Shown here piece after piece: positions 1 through 6,153 of a DNA stretch of 10,886 nt (positions are counted from its first letter, which is position 1; every line of letters begins with the position of its first letter). The position numbers and the translations under genes are program-made. Source of the stretch: DATKMG01 sp035541995 (lineage in GTDB: Bacteria > Acidobacteriota > Terriglobia > Versatilivoradales > Versatilivoraceae); the NCBI GenBank assembly GCA_035541995.1, contig DATKMG010000064.1, positions 1 to 10,886 of the forward strand, in the 5' to 3' direction. A model generated the notes under the pieces. That model was given only the letters and a program-made list of their open reading frames with translations, searched no databases and was not told where the DNA came from.

Positions 1-886
1 AGACCAGCGCCTCAATGTTCTTATTCGTGGCGGTTATCAGGCGAAAGTCTACCGGGGTTGGCTTATTTGCACCGACGCGGGTGATGCTTTTTTCCTCAAG
101 AACCCTTAGTAGGTCGACTTGAGTTTTCAGGCTGATATCCGCGATTTCGTCCAGGAAGAGTGTTCCACCGTCCGCCATTTCAAATTTCCCTTTGCGACGA
201 TAATGAGCCCCGGTAAAGGCCCCCCGTTCGTGGCCGAACAGTTCGCTTTCCAGAACCCCTTCAGAGAGGGCTCCGCAATTGACAATTACGATCGGCATAT
301 AACGGCGGGAACTGTGGGCATGGATGGCACGGGCAATCAACTCCTTTCCAGTCCCGCTTTCCCCTCGGATCAGCACAGTGGTATCGGCCCCGGCAACCAG
401 GCTGACCTGTTCCAGGACCCTCTGGGTGGCTGAGCTTCTACCAATGATTTCGTTAAACCGGGAAAGCTCCTCGATTTTCTCTCGCAAGCGAACGTTCTCT
501 GAGACCAATTGGCGGCGCTCGGTGGCATTGCGAATCAAGTGCTCCAAATCGTCGGGGTCAAAGGGCTTGACGATATAGTCGTAGGCCCCTTGCTTCATGG
601 CTTCAACCGCGGTTTCCACCGAAGCGTAAGCCGTCATGATGATGATGCTGGCGCTGGGGTGAATTTCTTTGATCTTCTGCTGCAATTCCAATCCATCCAT
701 TCCTGGCATTTTGATATCGAGCAGGAAGATATCCCATTCGGATTGAGTCAGTTTCTCCAAGGCCTCTTTCCCCGACTCGACCGTGTCGACGGAGTAGCCT
801 TCCTCCTGGAACCAGCTTTGCAGAGACTGCCGAACTATCAACTCGTCATCGACGATCAGAATTCGAATATCCTTGTTCTCGCTCAT
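1..886 (-). CDS. NtrC-family sigma-54-dependent response regulator (partial, C-terminus beyond window)
   Basis: This is a DNA-binding response regulator that would activate sigma-54 RNA polymerase when phosphorylated. The 295 visible codons show a receiver domain at about residues 6-120, with the acidic pair D13/D14, phospho-acceptor D57 in LLDIKMPGMDG, T85 and K107 in VKPFD. An AAA+ domain starts near residue 146, with Walker A GESGTGKE (175-182), the sigma-54 contact loop GAFTGA (222-227) and Walker B GTLFLDEI (241-248). The rest of the AAA+ domain and the expected helix-turn-helix lie past position 1. The ATG at 886 is preceded by an AGAGAGG ribosome site. It starts 17 nt after the kinase stop, so the two genes form a cognate two-component pair on one transcript. 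The intact GAFTGA supports genuine sigma-54 activation. Family and architecture are seen directly; the target genes are inferred. Confidence 0.96.
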   Translation of the reverse strand, partial: MSENKDIRILIVDDELIVRQSLQSWFQEEGYSVDTVESGKEALEKLTQSEWDIFLLDIKMPGMDGLELQQKIKEIHPSASIIIMTAYASVETAVEAMKQGAYDYIVKPFDPDDLEHLIRNATERRQLVSENVRLREKIEELSRFNEIIGRSSATQRVLEQVSLVAGADTTVLIRGESGTGKELIARAIHAHSSRRYMPIVIVNCGALSEGVLESELFGHERGAFTGAHYRRKGKFEMADGGTLFLDEIADISLKTQVDLLRVLEEKSITRVGANKPTPVDFRLITATNKNIEALV

Positions 887-903
887 GGGATTACCTCTCT
901 GCC

Positions 904-2505
904 CTAGTTCAATCCCCCTGTTTGCGGCAGACGAATTGTAACGGTGCTTCCTTGACCCCGGGCAGATTCGACTTCGATTTCTCCCGAGTGCTGGTTTATG
1001 ATTCCATACACGACGGCCAACCCCAGGCCAACCCCTTTGCCCTGTTCCTTGGTCGTGAAGAAAGGTTCAAAAATATGCTTCCGGGTCTCTTCGTCCATTC
1101 CAACACCATTGTCATGCACCCGGATTTCGACAGCCTTTCGCTCGGGAAGGTAGCTGGAGATAATCTCGATCGTGCCCCCGTCCTGGGTCATCGCTTCGCA
1201 GGCATTAATGAACAACGCCAGCAACGCCTGCTTTAGCAGCTGTGAATCACAGACCAGAGGCGGGATATGCTCCTCGAATTGTGTTCGGACTTCCAGGTTC
1301 ATCAAGTGGATCTTATGTTGAACCAGCTTTAGAGATTGGAGGACGATCTCGTTGATGTCATGTGGCTGCAAGTCAATCGAAGTCTGGCGAGAAAACTGGA
1401 GCAGGTTCTTGACGATCTCTCCACATCGGGCCGATTCGCTGGCAATCATTTCGAGATACTGACTGGCAGTCACCGCCTCAGCCGTGGGGGCCCCATTGTT
1501 CCTGATTTTCTTGAGAAGAAGCTTTGCATAAGTCAGGATCCCGGCCAGCGGATTATTGATCTCGTGGGCCACGATTGCGGCCAGTTTCCCTATTGACGCC
1601 ATCCGCTCCACCTGGATCATGTGCTCGTGTGCCCGTTTCAACTCCGCTGTCTTCTGCTCCACGCGGGCTTCCAGAGTCTTAGCCCAGCTCCGGATTTCTG
1701 CGTAAGCCCTCTTGAGTTCATCGGTCATGCGGTTAAAAGATTCAGCCAATTCACCCAGTTGGTCGTGAGAGGAAACTTTAATCTTGTGGTCCAAGTTTCC
1801 TGCTGCCACCAGCTGAGTTCCTGCTATCAACTCTTTGATGGGACGATGAACCAGGAACCACACAAAGAGTCCCACGATTCCCATTGAGATCAGGATGCCG
1901 ACAACGAAACTGGCCACCATCCGTCGTTGTCCCTGGGCCTTCATTTCATCTACTTTGGCCAGAGACATAGTCACGTCCAAAACGCCGAGAACCCTTTGAT
2001 TCTCCGGATGGGCATGGCAGTCCGCTGCATAACAACTGGGCTCGTTCTCAACCGGGTTGATCAACCCGATGATCCTCTCTCCATTGGGCCGGCTATAGAT
2101 CCGGATCCGGTCCGGGCGGTTGAGCTTGACTAATGGTTGCTCCTGGGCATGACAGGCATAACAAGCTTCCGCCTTCTTGTCGACGAAGCTGTTTACCTCG
2201 CTCTTATCTGTCGAAAAGCTAATCCTTCCCTCTTTGTTGAAGATTCTAATCTTGCTGATCGTGGGTTGCGCGCCAATGGTCGTGATAGTTTCGTACACCG
2301 CGTCCCGATGGTTTGTCAACATATAGTAATGAGTGCTGCGTTTGATGGTCTCGCTGATTCGCTCCGCGCTGGCCATGGTCATATCCTCAAGATGTCGCTT
2401 GTGGAGGTGTACTGTCTGATAGCCCAGAATAATGAAAACGATGACCATGCTCCCAATGAGACACACTGTCAGCTTCAGACTCAGATTGATGGATCGCGGA
2501 ATCAT
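904..2505 (-). CDS. Membrane sensor histidine kinase with c-heme-type CXXCH sensor domain
   Basis: This 533-residue kinase would sense a periplasmic signal and phosphorylate the NtrC-type regulator encoded just downstream. It has TM1 at about 12-29, a periplasmic domain at 30-196, TM2 at 197-219, HAMP at about 220-272 and a coiled linker to about 300. HisKA follows with H314 in AHEINNP, then HATPase with N434, DNGVGMD (465-471), an F-box FEPFFTT and a G2 box GKGVGLGL. The sensor domain holds CYACH (115-119) and CYAADCH (158-164), a CXXCH and a CX4CH motif that could attach heme c. The ATG at 2505 has no visible Shine-Dalgarno: only TAATTATAA separates it from a 15-bp hairpin arm. Kinase identity is certain. 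Heme attachment is inferred from the motifs and the periplasmic topology. Confidence 0.96.
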   Translation of the reverse strand: MIPRSINLSLKLTVCLIGSMVIVFIILGYQTVHLHKRHLEDMTMASAERISETIKRSTHYYMLTNHRDAVYETITTIGAQPTISKIRIFNKEGRISFSTDKSEVNSFVDKKAEACYACHAQEQPLVKLNRPDRIRIYSRPNGERIIGLINPVENEPSCYAADCHAHPENQRVLGVLDVTMSLAKVDEMKAQGQRRMVASFVVGILISMGIVGLFVWFLVHRPIKELIAGTQLVAAGNLDHKIKVSSHDQLGELAESFNRMTDELKRAYAEIRSWAKTLEARVEQKTAELKRAHEHMIQVERMASIGKLAAIVAHEINNPLAGILTYAKLLLKKIRNNGAPTAEAVTASQYLEMIASESARCGEIVKNLLQFSRQTSIDLQPHDINEIVLQSLKLVQHKIHLMNLEVRTQFEEHIPPLVCDSQLLKQALLALFINACEAMTQDGGTIEIISSYLPERKAVEIRVHDNGVGMDEETRKHIFEPFFTTKEQGKGVGLGLAVVYGIINQHSGEIEVESARGQGSTVTIRLPQTGGLN

Positions 2506-2513
2506 TTATAATT

Positions 2514-2581
2514 AGTCCAAAGTCTAAAGTCAGGCTCTGTAGTCTCTCCTGCCTTGGGCTTTAGACTTTGGACCTTGGACC
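2514..2581. repeat. Inverted array of heptamer repeats forming a 15-bp perfect hairpin
   Basis: Positions 2515-2529 (GTCCAAAGTCTAAAG) are the exact reverse complement of 2559-2573, with a 29-nt loop that holds a minor CAGG/CCTG pairing. The arms are built from tandem heptamers. AGTCCAA, AGTCTAA and AGTCAGG occupy 2514-2534. TTGGGCT, TTAGACT, TTGGACC and TTGGACC occupy 2554-2581 in the opposite sense. The element fills nearly the whole gap between the NrfD-like stop and the kinase start, so it would be transcribed as an intercistronic stem-loop. No U-run follows the stem, so a simple intrinsic terminator is unlikely. mRNA stabilisation, attenuation or a dispersed repeat family are possible roles. 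Confidence 0.85.
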
Positions 2582-2582
2582 T

Positions 2583-4187
2583 CTATTCCGAGCTATGACA
2601 AAGCGTACAGTCGTCCTTAACGCTGAACGCCTTTTGTCCATTGTGGCAGGAGCCACAACGGTGCTCGTCATGCATATCACCGCTCAACACGGAAGCTTCC
2701 TTAGCTTGGGGATTCCTCAAGATCCGAAATGCCTTAATGTGGCAGATCGTACAATTGGGCTGAGCGCTGTCTACATGAGTCGAGTGACGGAGAACTACTT
2801 TGCCTGGACTGCTCTCGGCCTGTGCGAAAACGATGTCGGGCGCCATCTGGTAATATTTGAGGGCATTCATGATATCAACCATCCGCGCTTGCTCGGCCAC
2901 ACCTTGGAGCGAGACGCTACGGTACCTCAGGCCACTGTAACTTAGTGACACCGCTGCAAGCACAATCAACGCGCCCGTTGCCAGAACTGCCTTGGATCCT
3001 AACAACAGAGACCTTGGAATAAGATTCGGGACCATCTCCCGTGGTTCGTCTTGCAACCCTTGGTGAATTCTCACTTCCGGCGGGAATACTGGAAGGTACT
3101 TCACCGCCAACCCAAACAAGAGAAAACCTGCGGCCACGATCATGAAGGTGACGGACAGTTCGGTCCAGGTCGGGAAGTAGCTTCTGCCTGCCGAAGCCTC
3201 CATACCCGTAATGCTGACGTTCAATCTATTCATAATGAAGCCCAGGACCACGAGCACTGACGCAACAAACAAGCCGGAATGGCTGTTCCTCACCTTAGGG
3301 ATGAGAAGCAATAGAATCGGGCCGATTATGCCCATCAGGACTTCCGCCAAGTACATACGGCTCTCGTAGGAGCTTTGTAAAACGAGGCCCAATGCGTTTC
3401 TTCCCGCCAAGTCCTGAAGGCGTAACACCAGGAAGACGGTAAGCACGACGACAATAACTTTTCCTAATTCGGACAGCAGACCTAATTCGAGGTGTTTGCC
3501 GAAGGCTCTGTAGCTAAGGAATGACTCGAAGATGGTCATGGCGCAACCTAAGGCGATGGCGGAGATGAAAAAGTAGATCGGTAGCAGGGGGGAATACCAC
3601 AGTGGGTGTAATTTTGCAGGGACAATCAGGTAGAGCGAACCCAGCGATGATTGGTGCAGCATGGAAAGGATGACCCCCAGAATGACCAGGGGGATGGTGA
3701 TTGCGTGGATGACCTTCAAGGGCCTGCCCAAACGAAGCCGCTCGAACAGCATGGGGCTGAATTCCAGAAATAGCACAGTGGTGTAAAACATTACGCACCA
3801 GGCAACTTCGAACATCACCGAATGAGGATTCCACATGACCAGCGGATGCCAGATGCGGAGAGGTTGTCCCAAGTCGAAAAGCAGACCCACAATCACCAAC
3901 ACATAGCCCAGGAAGGCCGTGAGAATTGTCGGGCGAATAATCGGCTTAAAGCGTTCGATGTTGAAAATATAGACCACGGCGCTTATGGTGAATCCCCCTG
4001 CCGCCACGGCAACACCACACAGAACGTCGAAGCCTACCCACAACCCCCAAGGAAATTCGTCACTCAAAGCGGTACTGTTTCCCAAACCTCCGGCAAAGCG
4101 CAGTACTGAGCTGTAAATCCCTCCCGCGAAAATCACCAGGAGCACTCCTCGCCAGAAGGTCAGATTGAGGAGCTTCTTATGTGTCAT
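2583..4187 (-). CDS. NrfD/HybB-type quinone-interacting membrane subunit fused to C-terminal triheme c7-like domain
   Basis: This is probably the quinone-reactive membrane subunit of an iron-sulfur/heme oxidoreductase. The 534 residues begin with an NrfD/PsrC/HybB-like domain of many hydrophobic helices (about 12-368). A further helix at about 395-417 would anchor a periplasmic tail. The tail (about 465-534) carries three CXXCH motifs: CTICH (479-483), CGSCH (511-515) and CTLCH (527-531). Extra histidines H468, H471, H506 and H509 are candidate distal heme ligands. The spacing and the CGSCHNGQKAFSV signature resemble c7-type triheme domains. The ATG overlaps the upstream ferredoxin stop as ATGA, so the two subunits are probably translationally coupled. 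HybB and NrfD proteins normally lack hemes, so this is a domain fusion. No molybdopterin or hydrogenase catalytic subunit is nearby. The fusion is seen directly; the direction of electron flow is unknown. Confidence 0.93.
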   Translation of the reverse strand: MTHKKLLNLTFWRGVLLVIFAGGIYSSVLRFAGGLGNSTALSDEFPWGLWVGFDVLCGVAVAAGGFTISAVVYIFNIERFKPIIRPTILTAFLGYVLVIVGLLFDLGQPLRIWHPLVMWNPHSVMFEVAWCVMFYTTVLFLEFSPMLFERLRLGRPLKVIHAITIPLVILGVILSMLHQSSLGSLYLIVPAKLHPLWYSPLLPIYFFISAIALGCAMTIFESFLSYRAFGKHLELGLLSELGKVIVVVLTVFLVLRLQDLAGRNALGLVLQSSYESRMYLAEVLMGIIGPILLLLIPKVRNSHSGLFVASVLVVLGFIMNRLNVSITGMEASAGRSYFPTWTELSVTFMIVAAGFLLFGLAVKYLPVFPPEVRIHQGLQDEPREMVPNLIPRSLLLGSKAVLATGALIVLAAVSLSYSGLRYRSVSLQGVAEQARMVDIMNALKYYQMAPDIVFAQAESSPGKVVLRHSTHVDSAQPNCTICHIKAFRILRNPQAKEASVLSGDMHDEHRCGSCHNGQKAFSVKDDCTLCHSSE

Positions 4188-4948
4188 GACCCCTGCGTCC
4201 TCCTCTCTGCCAAACGAACTTCATCGCGGCGATTAGTAATCCACCAAATGCCGCCCAGTAGAACTCCTCCCACGGTGACGAAATTGGGGATTTTTTGCAG
4301 GACGTTCCAGGTAAGCAGGGGCAAAGGCTGTTTGCTCAGGTCGGTGCGTAGCCCTAAGCTTTCGAATGAAATATCTGCCAGCAGCAGCACATCAGTTCCA
4401 CCGACTTCTTCCAAGCCGTAAATGCGCTCCAGATATCGTCCCGGACTGGAGCGAAACCGGCGACGCGCTTCCGCAATCAAGAAATCACGGCCTCCGAATG
4501 TAGTGGCTCCTGTGGGACAGACTTCTGCGCATGCCGTCCGTTGTCCGGCGAGGAGCCGGTCGGAACAAAGGTCACATTTTCTTACTAGCGGCGTTCGCTT
4601 GGTCCACTCGTATTTCGGGATATTGAATGGGCAAGCTTGGATACAATAGCGACAACCGATACAACGATCCGAGTGATAGACCACCGGACCTAGTTCGGTC
4701 TTCTCCAATGCTGCTACTGGGCACACTGAAGCGCAGGTGGGAACCTCACAGTGCATGCAGAAACGTCGAAGAAAATGACCGTTTCGACTCTTCACGGTGC
4801 TATAGGTCTTGTCTGAAAGCTCGTCATCGAGGAAATTCTCTACAGTCTTAGGAAGGTGATTTCGCTCTTTGCAGGCTTCGTAACAAGCTCCACACCCGAT
4901 GCAACGGGTTGAGTCAAAGAGTATCCCCTTTTTATTCTTTTGGTTCAT
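4184..4948 (-). CDS. 4x[4Fe-4S] ferredoxin-type electron-transfer subunit (HybA/NrfC/DmsB-like)
   Basis: This is an electron-transfer subunit that would pair with the NrfD-like protein encoded next. The 254 residues carry four cysteine clusters: C16/19/22/26, C64/67/72/76, C96/99/102/106 and C125/128/140/144. That is the standard four-cubane layout of HybA, NrfC, PsrB and DmsB. A C-terminal hydrophobic helix at about 221-237 (FVTVGGVLLGGIWWI) resembles the HybA membrane anchor. The ATG at 4948 is preferred because AAGGGG lies 9 nt upstream. The frame stays open to a TTG at 5017, but that extension looks non-coding and adds no signal peptide. No Tat motif is visible at the N-terminus, so a cytoplasmic location or export with a partner both remain possible. 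The stop overlaps the next start (ATGA). Confidence 0.93.
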   Translation of the reverse strand: MNQKNKKGILFDSTRCIGCGACYEACKERNHLPKTVENFLDDELSDKTYSTVKSRNGHFLRRFCMHCEVPTCASVCPVAALEKTELGPVVYHSDRCIGCRYCIQACPFNIPKYEWTKRTPLVRKCDLCSDRLLAGQRTACAEVCPTGATTFGGRDFLIAEARRRFRSSPGRYLERIYGLEEVGGTDVLLLADISFESLGLRTDLSKQPLPLLTWNVLQKIPNFVTVGGVLLGGIWWITNRRDEVRLAERRTQGS

Positions 4949-5212
4949 ACTGCCAATCCCCTTGGTATGAGTCTGCCATCCAATTCCATCATTCTGGAAC
5001 AGCAATCGCCTTTCCAAATTCCCAGCCTTGACGAATTGTTTAAAAAATCAATATTACCTGTTGAATTTTAGACACTTATTCGGAATGGAACCATGAGCAA
5101 GGTGAAGGCGGATCTTCAACTAGTAAGCGATTCGCCCCTGATGTGGGGCAAAGCACCGAGGCTTTCCTGGAAATCGACCTGGACAGTCTCAAGGATTCAT
5201 CCTGGATTCCTC

Positions 5213-5228
5213 GCCAATACGGTGCCAA
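5213..5228 (-). promoter_or_regulatory. Candidate sigma-54 (-24/-12) promoter for the ferredoxin/NrfD/kinase/regulator unit
   Basis: On the minus strand this reads TTGGCACCGTATTGGC. It keeps the invariant GG-N10-GC spacing and the TTGGCAC half of the sigma-54 consensus, with mismatches after the -24 box and just before the -12 GC. Transcription would start near 5200 and leave a leader of about 250 nt before the ferredoxin ATG at 4948. The final gene of this unit encodes a sigma-54 activator, which makes autoregulation plausible. The match is imperfect and was judged by eye. Confidence 0.35.
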
Positions 5229-5321
5229 GAATGAGGAAGATATGCGTTGAGGAGCCCCCAAGTGTCTCGTGCCTACACTCAAGCCGGGCCTTGCCTAAGG
5301 CGGACCGAGGAGGGGACTATC

Positions 5322-5373
5322 GGCAATAGAGGAAATGTGGATCGGTCTGTCCGACCCGATTCCTGCTATTGCC
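5322..5373. repeat. Long imperfect hairpin downstream of the membrane GcvH-like gene
   Basis: The outer arms GGCAATAGAGGAA (5322-5334) and TTCCTGCTATTGCC (5360-5373) pair with one bulge. Inside them ATCGGTC (5341-5347) can pair with GACCCGAT (5353-5360), again with a bulge; the two helices compete for position 5360. The structure begins about 30 nt after the stop of the gene ending at 5405, where a terminator is expected. It has no T-run on either side, so intrinsic termination would be non-canonical. A processing site or structured leader is also possible. Confidence 0.55.
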
Positions 5374-5404
5374 TATGCCTGAATTCTTGCGGGTAAAAAG
5401 CGGA

Positions 5405-6100
5405 TTAAACCGTTTTGAGAAATTTCTGGATGAATAGGCCCCAAGTTTCATCATCCATCATTTCCAGCAGCCCATTAGCAGGCTCACCGCCGTCTTGTAG
5501 GACATGACCTAATGCGAAGTACTCGCTCGGGCGAGCCACAACAAAAGCCAAGAACCGTTGAATCTCCCGATTCAGCCACTCCCTAGCATCGTCCGCCACA
5601 ACTAGTTGTTTTATGTCCTTTGCGAGGTTTGTCGGGCTGAGAGAGCAGATCCATCCTTCCTCGAACGGATCCGATTTTAGGGGTTCAGGATTCTGTTGAA
5701 GCATCTGATTTACATTAATGATTACACCGTCGAGGGGCGCGGTGAATTCTGCAGTGCGTTTTCCCTGATAAATGGCAAAAAGCTTCTGACCGCGCCGAAC
5801 TTGTTCCCCTATTCTTGGCAACTCCACCCCGTTGATCGAACCCATGACCCTTTGTGTAAAGTCGTCCATTCCCACTCGAGCCTCTCCAGCTGGATTCAGG
5901 CTCAGCCAGGTATGACCGGCTCCTAGGAACACTCCTTGAGGCAGCGCGAGGTCTTCGAAGACGAAACGCGAGGCATTTCGTCCTGTTGGTTGAGATTCAG
6001 CTTGCGTCCTGACAATCACCTTGCGGCCTCTTGCTCTCTGAACAAGTGCATCAGCCACAACGAAGCCCACAATGGTTAGAATGATTAATATAGCGACCAT
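5405..6100 (-). CDS. Membrane-anchored GcvH-like (lipoyl-domain) protein with conserved candidate lipoyl lysine
   Basis: This 231-residue protein has an N-terminal transmembrane anchor (about 2-18), a polar linker and a GcvH-like domain at about 58-165. The barrel signature GQKLFAIYQGKRTAEF followed by APLDGVIINVN aligns without gaps to the H-protein lipoylation loop. It places K114, eight residues before P122, on the lipoyl lysine. The downstream segment NPEPLKSDPFEEGWI also matches H-proteins. A C-terminal extension carries LQDGGE (201-206) and an F/W-rich end that the upstream paralog partly shares. The ATG has AAAGGGAG 7 nt upstream and follows that paralog by 53 bp. True H-proteins are soluble and about 130 residues long. 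The anchor and the absence of gcvP/gcvT argue against a role in glycine cleavage. A role with the neighbouring oxidoreductase is inferred. Confidence 0.85.
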   Translation of the reverse strand: MVAILIILTIVGFVVADALVQRARGRKVIVRTQAESQPTGRNASRFVFEDLALPQGVFLGAGHTWLSLNPAGEARVGMDDFTQRVMGSINGVELPRIGEQVRRGQKLFAIYQGKRTAEFTAPLDGVIINVNQMLQQNPEPLKSDPFEEGWICSLSPTNLAKDIKQLVVADDAREWLNREIQRFLAFVVARPSEYFALGHVLQDGGEPANGLLEMMDDETWGLFIQKFLKTV

Positions 6101-6153
6101 GACGAGTCTCCCTTTCTATGTTGAATCAATTAATTCGAATCGATTGAGATACT

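Larger units (their letters stand above)
4949..5404. other. 456-bp intergenic region with no convincing gene
   Basis: This gap separates the membrane-bound GcvH-like gene from the ferredoxin gene. It contains a large imperfect hairpin (5322-5373), a sigma-54-like promoter on the minus strand (5213-5228) and an A/T-rich stretch near 5035-5072. A stop-free plus-strand stretch (5065-5250) has no ATG near its beginning and no recognisable motif. The other short frames have atypical composition and no ribosome site. The gap may therefore split the cluster into two transcription units. Confidence 0.6.

Noticed and set aside
2583..4948. Annotation of the ferredoxin/NrfD pair as a hydrogenase-2 or formate-linked nitrite reductase
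   Set aside because: No hydrogenase large or small subunit and no NrfA/NrfB is present; only the general electron-transfer subunits resemble HybA/HybB and NrfC/NrfD.
4184..5017. Longer ferredoxin beginning at TTG 5017
   Set aside because: The 23 extra residues are not a signal peptide, and the ATG at 4948 has its own AAGGGG site.
5076..5329. Two short frames on opposite strands in the gap between the GcvH-like and ferredoxin genes
   Set aside because: Both have atypical residue composition (rich in Ser, Arg and Pro), no ribosome site and no family resemblance.
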